Shown: positions 1 to 6,257 of the stretch, in pieces
How the letters are laid out: each line of letters begins with the position of its first letter
Position numbering within the stretch: position 1 is the first letter of the stretch
Assembly (NCBI GenBank): GCA_021812865.1
Contig: JAKAMP010000170.1
Span: forward strand, 1-6,547
DNA length: 6,547 bases
DNA from: Bacteroidota bacterium
Lineage (GTDB): Bacteria > Bacteroidota > Bacteroidia > Bacteroidales > JAAYUG01
Reading direction: 5' to 3'
Made by a program: the position numbers and the translations under genes
Notes under the pieces: generated by a model
Database searches by the model: none
Told to the model about the DNA's origin: nothing
Seen by the model: only the letters and a program-made list of their open reading frames with translations

Positions 1-2341
1 CGCGGCTCAGTTTAGCCCCCAGCAGACCCGTTTTGATGCGTACAGGCTCCGGTTTTTCTCCGCTGTTTACATAAGCATGGCCAATGCTTAATTCCCCGAT
101 CAGTTCGCCAATAATATAGGTGAGATCGGCACGCTGCTTTACGTAGGGAACCAGCACTGCATACTTGTCATGCATCTTTTTCCAGTCAAGCCCGTGCATG
201 TTTTCCATATAGAAGAAATCACGCATCTGGCGCCAGCTTTCATCGTATATTTGCTTCCATTCCTGTGCAAAATCAACCCAGACTTTCATATTCGACAGGT
301 CAACCGCTTCTTTTATGCTCACCGGTGAACGGGGAAGATCGATAACACCGAACCTGCCGCCTTCACGGATCAGCATTTTTTTGCCATTGGATGATACTGT
401 GAAGGAAACACCCGTGCCAAGTTCGGTCTCTTTCTTGTCCTTCAGATCGTACATCTTGAACTTGGGCGCAGATCCCCTGCTGTATTGCGTATAATATACG
501 GTGTTATCAATGCAGGTGAGGCTGCCATAGTTAGATGGTGCTACGGGCAGGGAAATGATTCGGTCAGTCAATCCTTCGGGATCCACCTGGATGTCTTTCC
601 CTTCTGCAGGCTTTCCCGTTACGGTTTTATCTTTACTTTCTTTTGATTTTTTTTCGGTTGGTGCGTCCATTGCATTTTCTGTCTTGACTTCATCGTTTTT
701 CAATGCAAATGGCGAAGGAGTTGCCTTGGAAAGAAGAGCAAGGTATATTCTGCCCATATCTATATAAGCGTGGTTCCACTCCGTAGCGCTGTAAATAGGG
801 TTGAAATCACGGTTGGAACTGAAAACAATGTATTTGCCATCGCTTGAAAAACTGGGGGAGAATGAACTGAACCAATTGTTGGTTACATCATAGGTGGCTT
901 TGCTGGCCAGGTTGAACAAGCGGATAACCGACATGTCATTATCGGTATTCTCCGAATAAGTCACCCATTTGCTGTCCGGCGACCACTCGAAATCATAAAG
1001 GGTTCCGAAAGCCGATTGTTTGATCAGGGAAACCTGTTTGCTCTGTACATCTACATAAGATAGCCTGTACTTTCGGTCATTGAACATGATCTTTTTGCTG
1101 TCGGGTGACCAACGGATATCGAAAATATACGTGTCGGCGCCCTTGGTGAGCTGAATGGCGGGTTCCGAACGGTCGGGCTTCTGAATGTATACCTCAAATT
1201 CACCATTGGCATCAGATAAATAGGCAATGTATTTTCCGTCCGGAGACCAGGATGCATTTCTTTCATGCACGCCCGAGGTCTGTGTGAGATTGATGGTGAA
1301 TCCGTCTTTGGATGGAACATTGAAAACCTCTCCGCGGGCGCTGAATACCACGCGCTCACCATTCGGCGACAGGTCAGCGCCCCTGATCAGTTTCGAGGCA
1401 TCCTTGAATTCATTCCTTGCCCAGTCCATGTCATCGGCAATGGTGATGTTCACCTTGTCGTATTTCTTGGTTTTTGTATCGAACTTGTAGATATAACCGC
1501 CATTTTCGAATACAATCATATCCTTGCCAATACTGGGAAACTTGATGTCATACTCAGTAAAATTGGTAACCTTCGTGGTTTTCTTTGTACTCAGATCATA
1601 CACGAAGAGATTCATGGTCCTGTCACGGTCAGAAAGAAAATAAATCTCATTGCCCGCCCACATGGGGATGATATCCTGGTGAGGATCATTGGTGATATCT
1701 TCGACCTGCCTGGTGTTAAAATCATAGATCCATATATCATCGGCCATACCTCCCTGGTAATATTTCCAGGTTCGGAATTCCCTGAAAACGCGGTTGAATG
1801 CCATTTTTTTGCCATCCGGTGAATAGCTGCAGAATCCTCCGTTGACAAGCGGAATTTCAGTTGATAAACCTCCATCGATGGAAACATTGAACAATTGTCC
1901 GCGGAAATCATTAAAGGACTGTTTTCTGGAACGGTAAGTGATGCTTTTCCCGTCAGGGGTCCAGGCCATCACAATGTTATTGGGTCCCATCCTGTCCGAA
2001 ACATCATCCCGCCCAAGCGTGGCCGTATATGTCAGCCTCTTTGGAACTCCTCCTTCAGACGGAATAAGGAATACTTCAGTATTGCCGTCGTACTGTCCGG
2101 TGAAGGCAATGTGCTTGCCATCCGGCGAAAATCTGGCAAACATTTCATATCCCACATCGGATGTGATTTTTCTTGCCATGCCTCCGTTGCTGGAAACCAG
2201 ATAAAGATCTCCGGCATAGGAGAAAACGATCTTGTCCTCATAAATGGCGGGGAATCGCATCAACCTCGCTTCATTCTGGGCTTTTAAAACGCCGCACGAT
2301 AGGATAAGAACCGCTGCGGCAGCAAATATCGACTTCTTCAT
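1..2341 (-). CDS. Tricorn-like protease (S41 family), N-terminal 780 residues, cut by window edge
   Basis: I translated this frame codon by codon from the ATG at 2341 down to the left edge: 780 residues, no stop, no frameshift. It begins with a signal peptide (MKKS, hydrophobic core about residues 5-19, likely cut after A21 in LKAQ), so the protein is probably periplasmic. Two beta-propellers follow, marked by PD40 repeats with cores near residues 71 (FSPDGK), 127 (WTPDGK), 173 (YSPDGK), 324 (LSPNGE), 365 (WSPDGK), 411 and 453 (WSPDSK) and 498 (FSSDGK). A Lys/Glu/Ser-rich linker spans about 545-583. Residues about 685-758 match the helical C1 domain of Tricorn, ending in IGHAYV; H755 lies where the catalytic His746 of the Thermoplasma enzyme sits. 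A PDZ domain appears to start near 771 (GLLGA). The nucleophile Ser and the rest of the catalytic site would lie in the missing roughly 300 residues. Family role (known): processive breakdown of peptides to short products. A plain PD40 protein is unlikely given the C1 match. Confidence 0.9.
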   Translation of the reverse strand, partial: MKKSIFAAAAVLILSCGVLKAQNEARLMRFPAIYEDKIVFSYAGDLYLVSSNGGMARKITSDVGYEMFARFSPDGKHIAFTGQYDGNTEVFLIPSEGGVPKRLTYTATLGRDDVSDRMGPNNIVMAWTPDGKSITYRSRKQSFNDFRGQLFNVSIDGGLSTEIPLVNGGFCSYSPDGKKMAFNRVFREFRTWKYYQGGMADDIWIYDFNTRQVEDITNDPHQDIIPMWAGNEIYFLSDRDRTMNLFVYDLSTKKTTKVTNFTEYDIKFPSIGKDMIVFENGGYIYKFDTKTKKYDKVNITIADDMDWARNEFKDASKLIRGADLSPNGERVVFSARGEVFNVPSKDGFTINLTQTSGVHERNASWSPDGKYIAYLSDANGEFEVYIQKPDRSEPAIQLTKGADTYIFDIRWSPDSKKIMFNDRKYRLSYVDVQSKQVSLIKQSAFGTLYDFEWSPDSKWVTYSENTDNDMSVIRLFNLASKATYDVTNNWFSSFSPSFSSDGKYIVFSSNRDFNPIYSATEWNHAYIDMGRIYLALLSKATPSPFALKNDEVKTENAMDAPTEKKSKESKDKTVTGKPAEGKDIQVDPEGLTDRIISLPVAPSNYGSLTCIDNTVYYTQYSRGSAPKFKMYDLKDKKETELGTGVSFTVSSNGKKMLIREGGRFGVIDLPRSPVSIKEAVDLSNMKVWVDFAQEWKQIYDESWRQMRDFFYMENMHGLDWKKMHDKYAVLVPYVKQRADLTYIIGELIGELSIGHAYVNSGEKPEPVRIKTGLLGAKLSR
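2279..2341 (-). other. Signal peptide of the Tricorn-like protease
   Basis: Residues 1-21 show a basic n-region (MKK), an Ala/Val/Leu/Ile core and the end LKA followed by Q22, a common signal peptidase I site in Bacteroidota. C16 follows ILS, which resembles a lipobox but has Leu at -2, an uncommon residue there. Signal peptidase I cleavage is favoured; a lipoprotein is the alternative. Confidence 0.7.
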
Positions 2342-2375
2342 AGGGTTGGTTTTACTTTGTAATTTAGTAAGGGTA

Positions 2376-2383
2376 CAAAAGTC
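2376..2383 (-). promoter_or_regulatory. Possible -7 promoter element for the Tricorn-like gene (weak)
   Basis: On the minus strand this reads GACTTTTG, seven of eight positions of the Bacteroidota -7 consensus TAnnTTTG, 34 bases before the ATG at 2341. A TTTT stands about 19 bases upstream where the -33 TTTG is expected. Both parts are imperfect, so this is only the best candidate in the divergent spacer. No Shine-Dalgarno sequence precedes the start; the leader is A/T-rich, as is usual in this phylum. Confidence 0.3.
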
Positions 2384-2454
2384 AGAATTCATTTCTATTA
2401 AAACTATGTTGTAAAGTAATTTTTAAATCAATCCATGTTTTTTTGAGCAAATAG

Positions 2455-2462
2455 TATATTTG
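2455..2462 (+). promoter_or_regulatory. Predicted -7 promoter element of the GH3 fusion gene
   Basis: TATATTTG matches TAnnTTTG exactly. A -33 TTTG at normal spacing is not visible; the TTTG at 2442-2445 is only 9 bases upstream, too close. If used, transcription would begin near 2467-2471. The ATG at 2506 would then have a leader of about 35 bases, while the upstream TTG at 2470 would be essentially leaderless. This supports the ATG at 2506 as the start. Confidence 0.45.
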
Positions 2463-2505
2463 TCAATCGTTGGGAAAGACATGTCTAATTTTTCAGATTA
2501 ACCAG

Positions 2506-2613
2506 ATGAATGACTCAGAAACGCTAGTTGTAAGAAGGAAACCCGCACGCTTAGCATCGATAGTATTATTCATTGTCCTTGTCCTCTGGGGAATAATTCA
2601 GAAAGCAGGTGCA
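2506..2613 (+). other. Signal peptide or N-terminal membrane anchor of the GH3 fusion
   Basis: Residues 1-36 contain a basic RRK and R15, then an uninterrupted hydrophobic run from about L16 to I31, then AGAG with a possible signal peptidase I site after A36. No lipobox cysteine is present. The long hydrophobic run could also stay uncleaved as an anchor. Either way both catalytic domains are placed on the periplasmic side, unlike the cytoplasmic NagZ of E. coli. Confidence 0.7.
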
Positions 2614-5613
2614 GGTGAATATCCTAAAAATATAGAAAAACAGGCCGATCCGCCTTTCCTTTCAAACTCTTCCCATTGGGTGGATTCAGTCATGTCTGCA
2701 CTCACACTCGATGAAAAGATCGCTCAGCTCTTTACTGTTGCTTCATACTCAAACCTGGGACCCGACCATGCCGCCGAGGTTATGAAGCTCATCACCGATT
2801 ACAAGGTAGGCGGGGTGATATTTTTTCAGGGAGGGCCTGTACGCCAGGCTATTCTGACCAATATGTACCAGACCGTTTCAAAAGTTCCCCTTCTGATCAG
2901 TATGGATGCCGAATGGGGCCTTGCCATGCGGCTGGATAGTACGCTTAAATATCCTTATGCCATGCAATTGGGCGCCATGCGCGACGAAAACCTCGTGTTC
3001 CGGATGGCCTCCGATATGGCCAGACAACTCCGGAATCTTGGTGTACATATTGATTATGCCCCCGATGCAGATGTGAACAACAACCCGGCCAACCCGGTCA
3101 TCAGCATGCGTTCTTTCGGGGAGGATCGCACCCGCGTAGCTATCAATGCCATTGCCGAAATGGTGGGATTCCAGGATAATCATATCATTGCAGTAGCGAA
3201 ACACTTTCCGGGCCATGGCGATACCCAGGCTGACTCCCACCTTACCATGCCTTTGGTGGGTGTTTCAGCTGAACGATTAGACAGTATTGAACTATACCCC
3301 TTCAGGCATCTCATTCAGGCAGGTATCTCGGCGGTCATGTGTGCACACCTTCATGTTCCAGCGCTTGACACTACACCAAACCTGCCTACAAGTCTCTCAA
3401 ATGCTGTGGTTACAAAACTGCTCAAAGAGAAACTGAAGTTCAGGGGGCTGATTTTTACCGATGCCCTCACGATGAAAGGGGTGAGCGACTATTATAAGCC
3501 CGGAGAACTTGAACTGAAAGCCATCATGGCGGGCAATGACGTACTGGTAATGAGTACCGATGTGCCGGGCTCGATCGCAGCCATCAAAAAAGCAATTGAA
3601 GACAGCATTATTTCCGTTCAGACCATTGAAAACAGCTGCCGTAAAATTCTTGCCGCAAAACAATGGGTTGGACTTGACCATTACCGGCCTGTGAATATTG
3701 CCACCCTCAGAGATAGCCTCAACTCTCCCGATTATGAATTGCTTATGAGGAGAATTTCCGAAAAAAGCCTCACCATCGCATGGAACCAGGATTCTATCAT
3801 TCCACTCGAACGACTGGATACCCTTAGAATGGCTCACCTGTCATGGGGTACGGACAGTACCAACAATCCCTTCCAGGAATCATGCAGCCTTTACGGACAA
3901 GTTGATACATTTAAAATACCTTATTATCCTTCGGATTCTGTTTTGCATGCAATTGACAGTGCGTTAAAAAAATATAATCTTGTCATTGTATCCCTTCATA
4001 GCCATGATATCCGCTATGCCAGGCAATTCGGACTGGATATGAAGGTGGTTGCCTATCTTGACAGCCTTTCAGTGAGAAAGAAAGTAATCCTGAACCTCTT
4101 TGCAAACCCGTATGCCGTAAATCTTTTTGCTGATCCGCTCCGGTTCAGTGCCATTCTGCTTGGATTTGACAGCAACCGGTACAATGAGGATTATGCCGCA
4201 CAAATGCTTTTTGGCGGAATACCTGCAATGGGGCGGTTGCCAGTAAGCATTGACAGCGCCCTGACAGAAGGAAAATCTTTTCGTTTTTGTACCCCCATCA
4301 GACTGAAATATACTATCCCTGAAGATCTCGGCATCTGCCGCGACAGTCTTGCCCGGATCGATACCATTATCAATCAGGCCATGAATGCTGAAGCCATCCC
4401 GGGGTGCGAAATCCTCGCTGCTCAGAATGGTGTAGTTTTCTTCAGAAAAACATATGGGTATCATACCTATCTTGAGGAAACTCCCGTAAATAGCGCCGAT
4501 TTATATGACATGGCATCGGTTACAAAAATCACCGCCACCTTGCCGGGATTGATGCACCTGTACGATCAGGGACTTCTCTCATTAAACGCTAAGCTATCAC
4601 TCTATCTGCCAGAACTTGCTTCAACCAACAAAGCAAACCTGGTGGTAAAAAATATGCTTGTACACCAGGCTGGATTAGTGGCATGGATTCCTTTCTATCT
4701 GAATACTCTTCAGAACCTGAGAAAAGGACAGTCGGTTTTCAGCAGCACCTCTTCAGATGACTATCCATTCTTCGTCACTAAAAATGTCTATGCCAGCCGT
4801 AACCTTACACTGAAAAGCATTTTGTACAGCTCTGTTCCCAAACCCGGCTACACCACCCAAGTGGCCGATCACATTTTTATTCTCGATTCATACCGCGACA
4901 GTATACAGAACGCCATCAACGTTTCTCCGGTAAGCAAGAAAAAGGTATACGTATACAGTGATCTCACCTTCCTATTGTTTCAAAGGGTACTGGAACGACT
5001 TACGAATGAAAAGGAAAATATTTATGTTCAACAACAGTTTTACAGACCGCTGGGTATGAATTATACCGGGTTCCTTCCCTTGGAAAGGTTCAGCAAATCG
5101 ATGATCGTTCCCACAGAGAATGATGTGATCTTCAGGAAACAACTGCTCCAGGGGTATGTGCACGATCCGGGAGCTGCTTTGCTTGGCGGGGTAGCGGGGC
5201 ATGCAGGGCTCTTCTCCAATGCCAACGACATGGCAAAGATCATGCAAATGTACCTGTGGAAGGGGGAATACGGCGGACAACGCTTTTTTTCATCCTCTAC
5301 CATCGACCTGTTTACCTCCTGCCCCTTCTGCCGCAAAGGCAACCGAAGGGGATACGGATTTGATAAGCCTGTTACCGACGGTACACCCACAGGGCCAACC
5401 TGCACCGAAGCCTCTCTCGCATCATACGGACATACCGGTTTCACTGGAACCATGGTATGGAACGATCCTGAAAACCAACTGTTGTATATTTTCCTGTCAA
5501 ACCGGGTACATCCCGATCAGAACAATCCCAGGCTTTCCGATATGAACGTGAGAACCAATGTCCAGGAGATATTTTACCGTGCACTGAAGAATGAAAAGCC
5601 TTTGCCTTTCTGA
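2506..5613 (+). CDS. Exported GH3 beta-N-acetylhexosaminidase (NagZ-like) fused to a beta-lactamase-like serine hydrolase
   Basis: The 1035-residue protein starts with an export signal (RRK at 10-12, hydrophobic 16-31, possible cut after A36). The GH3 TIM barrel (about 57-395) carries NagZ hallmarks: SMDAEWG (D134), NPVISMRSFG (R202), KHFPGHG-D-x3-DSH (K232, H233, H245) and the nucleophile D319 in FTDALTMKG. An alpha/beta GH3 C-terminal-type domain spans about 400-585. A class C beta-lactamase/esterase-like domain (about 612-1030) has SVTK (S671, K674), YSD (Y817) and HTG (H976). From the family, the first domain should remove terminal GlcNAc, for example from muropeptides; the second may be an amidase, esterase or peptidase. 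YSD and HTG replace the YxN and KTG of true class C beta-lactamases, so drug resistance is not implied. The fusion is a recurring Bacteroidota architecture. An in-frame TTG at 2470 would add 12 residues ahead of the signal, but the ATG at 2506 fits the signal and promoter better. The epimerase gene follows after 41 bases. Confidence 0.92.
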   Translation: MNDSETLVVRRKPARLASIVLFIVLVLWGIIQKAGAGEYPKNIEKQADPPFLSNSSHWVDSVMSALTLDEKIAQLFTVASYSNLGPDHAAEVMKLITDYKVGGVIFFQGGPVRQAILTNMYQTVSKVPLLISMDAEWGLAMRLDSTLKYPYAMQLGAMRDENLVFRMASDMARQLRNLGVHIDYAPDADVNNNPANPVISMRSFGEDRTRVAINAIAEMVGFQDNHIIAVAKHFPGHGDTQADSHLTMPLVGVSAERLDSIELYPFRHLIQAGISAVMCAHLHVPALDTTPNLPTSLSNAVVTKLLKEKLKFRGLIFTDALTMKGVSDYYKPGELELKAIMAGNDVLVMSTDVPGSIAAIKKAIEDSIISVQTIENSCRKILAAKQWVGLDHYRPVNIATLRDSLNSPDYELLMRRISEKSLTIAWNQDSIIPLERLDTLRMAHLSWGTDSTNNPFQESCSLYGQVDTFKIPYYPSDSVLHAIDSALKKYNLVIVSLHSHDIRYARQFGLDMKVVAYLDSLSVRKKVILNLFANPYAVNLFADPLRFSAILLGFDSNRYNEDYAAQMLFGGIPAMGRLPVSIDSALTEGKSFRFCTPIRLKYTIPEDLGICRDSLARIDTIINQAMNAEAIPGCEILAAQNGVVFFRKTYGYHTYLEETPVNSADLYDMASVTKITATLPGLMHLYDQGLLSLNAKLSLYLPELASTNKANLVVKNMLVHQAGLVAWIPFYLNTLQNLRKGQSVFSSTSSDDYPFFVTKNVYASRNLTLKSILYSSVPKPGYTTQVADHIFILDSYRDSIQNAINVSPVSKKKVYVYSDLTFLLFQRVLERLTNEKENIYVQQQFYRPLGMNYTGFLPLERFSKSMIVPTENDVIFRKQLLQGYVHDPGAALLGGVAGHAGLFSNANDMAKIMQMYLWKGEYGGQRFFSSSTIDLFTSCPFCRKGNRRGYGFDKPVTDGTPTGPTCTEASLASYGHTGFTGTMVWNDPENQLLYIFLSNRVHPDQNNPRLSDMNVRTNVQEIFYRALKNEKPLPF

Positions 5614-5654
5614 GAAAAGCCATTTGGAGTTTTATTAACCAAGCTTTATATACT

Positions 5655-6059
5655 ATGAAACCAACCCATATTGAACACATAGGTATTGCAGTTAGCAGCA
5701 TTGAAGAAGCCAGAAAGTACTATGAAAAAGTGCTTGGACTAGAATGTTATGCCATTGAAGAAGTACCGGAACAAAAAGTAAAAACGGCTTTTTTTAAGGT
5801 GGGTAACACCAAAATCGAATTGCTGGAATCGACTGATCCGGAAGGACCTGTGGGAAAATTTCTCGACAAAAAGGGACCGGGCATTCACCATATTGCATTT
5901 GCTTTCGAAGAGGTAGCGCCTGCATTGACCGAAGCTGCAGACCATGGCGCCGTTTTGCTCGATTCTAAACCAAGAAACGGCGCCGAAGGTCTGCTCATTG
6001 GATTCCTGCATCCAAAATCCACCGGTGGAGTCCTTACCGAATTCTGTGGGGGAAAATAA
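5655..6059 (+). CDS. mce: Methylmalonyl-CoA epimerase
   Basis: This 134-residue protein has the usual family length and a complete two-module vicinal oxygen chelate fold. The expected metal ligands are all visible: H8 (IEHIGIAV), E55 (KIELLE), H79 (GIHHIAF) and E129 (LTEFC). E55 stands where the Propionibacterium enzyme has Gln65. The enzyme interconverts (S)- and (R)-methylmalonyl-CoA in the cytoplasm, linking propionyl-CoA carboxylation or decarboxylation to the B12-dependent mutase and succinyl-CoA, a route Bacteroidota use to make propionate. The ATG at 5655 is the natural start because the fold begins at residue 4; no Shine-Dalgarno sequence precedes it. The 41-base gap from the upstream gene, with no terminator or clear promoter in it, suggests cotranscription. 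In many Bacteroidota the carboxyltransferase gene follows mce directly; here it does not. Another VOC enzyme (glyoxalase-like) is possible but less likely given the close motif match. Confidence 0.9.
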   Translation: MKPTHIEHIGIAVSSIEEARKYYEKVLGLECYAIEEVPEQKVKTAFFKVGNTKIELLESTDPEGPVGKFLDKKGPGIHHIAFAFEEVAPALTEAADHGAVLLDSKPRNGAEGLLIGFLHPKSTGGVLTEFCGGK

Positions 6060-6152
6060 CGAAACTAAAAACTTCAAATCCGATACGAATATAGCCTGCC
6101 TTGCTTTCAGCCCTGGTAATGTTCATAATAGTCAAACCCTAAAAGCAATGAT

Positions 6153-6174
6153 TCATTTCCTGATGAAGGAATGA
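6153..6174 (+). other. Imperfect hairpin after mce, possible weak terminator
   Basis: TCATTTCC (6153-6160) pairs with GGAATGA (6168-6174) if one T is bulged, leaving a 7-base loop. No T-run follows, so it is a poor intrinsic terminator. It lies between mce and the next promoter, where a transcript end would be expected. Confidence 0.2.
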
Positions 6175-6175
6175 G

Positions 6176-6218
6176 AGAGATATTATTTAACATATCCCAA
6201 TTTTAATCACATATCTCT
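6176..6218. repeat. Inverted repeat upstream of the citD-like promoter
   Basis: AGAGATAT (6176-6183) and ATATCTCT (6211-6218) are perfect inverted copies separated by 27 bases. The right arm ends 8 bases before the -7 element, in the region where a -33 box and activator contacts would lie. An ACATATC direct repeat (6190-6196 and 6209-6215) overlaps it. In A/T-rich DNA such short matches can arise by chance. Confidence 0.35.
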
Positions 6219-6226
6219 GGTCGGGT

Positions 6227-6234
6227 TAAATTTG
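6227..6234 (+). promoter_or_regulatory. Predicted -7 promoter element of the citD-like gene
   Basis: TAAATTTG matches the Bacteroidota -7 consensus TAnnTTTG exactly. A TTTT at 6201-6204 sits 22 bases upstream as an imperfect -33 box. Transcription would start near 6239-6243, giving a leader of about 15-20 bases before the ATG at 6258. This suggests that the citD-like gene is transcribed separately from mce. Confidence 0.5.
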
Positions 6235-6241
6235 TATACAA
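6232..6241. promoter_or_regulatory. 10-base perfect palindrome over the predicted transcription start
   Basis: TTGTATACAA is its own reverse complement and overlaps the 3' half of the -7 element and the expected start point. That is a good place for a repressor operator, but a single short A/T-rich palindrome is weak evidence. Confidence 0.3.
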
Positions 6242-6257
6242 CGCTTAAAACGATCGT

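Larger units (their letters stand above)
2342..2505. promoter_or_regulatory. Divergent intergenic promoter region
   Basis: The 164 bases between the divergently transcribed Tricorn-like and GH3 fusion genes are A/T-rich and hold no credible gene. They must contain the start signals of both genes; one good -7 element (plus strand) and one weak one (minus strand) are listed separately. I found no strong inverted repeat in it that would mark a regulator site. Confidence 0.6.
6060..6257. other. Noncoding spacer between mce and the citD-like gene
   Basis: These 198 A/T-rich bases contain no believable gene. From left to right I see an imperfect hairpin (6153-6174), an 8-base inverted repeat (6176-6183 with 6211-6218), a -7 promoter element (6227-6234) and a palindrome (6232-6241). 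I do not see a G/C-rich hairpin with a T-run, so no confident terminator for mce can be named. Confidence 0.6.

Noticed and set aside
1265..1822. 185-residue plus-strand open frame inside the Tricorn-like gene
   Set aside because: It lies wholly antisense to a continuous, motif-rich coding frame, resembles no family, and its residues mirror the propeller codons. The other frames within 555-2287 are shadows for the same reason.
2438..2462. TTTG at 2442-2445 as the -33 partner of the -7 element at 2455
   Set aside because: Only 9 bases separate them, whereas about 19-22 are expected for this promoter type.
2470..2505. Upstream in-frame TTG start giving 12 extra residues to the GH3 fusion
   Set aside because: It would put an uncharged, nonconserved stretch ahead of the signal peptide. 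The TTG lies at the predicted transcription start, leaving almost no leader. The ATG at 2506 fits better.
3397..3837. 146-residue minus-strand open frame opposite the GH3 domain
   Set aside because: It is antisense to the conserved GH3 barrel and has no recognisable family or start signals. Similar minus-strand frames at 2878-3240, 4069-4464 and 4972-5453 were dropped for the same reason.
4501..4524. Reading the C-terminal domain as an antibiotic-resistance beta-lactamase
   Set aside because: The KTG and YxN motifs are replaced by HTG and YSD, and the domain is fused to a glycosidase. This fits esterase or peptidase relatives better.
5944..6174. Plus-strand open frame starting inside mce and running into the spacer
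   Set aside because: Most of its first half is out-of-frame mce. The rest is A/T-rich spacer sequence with no family resemblance and no start signal.
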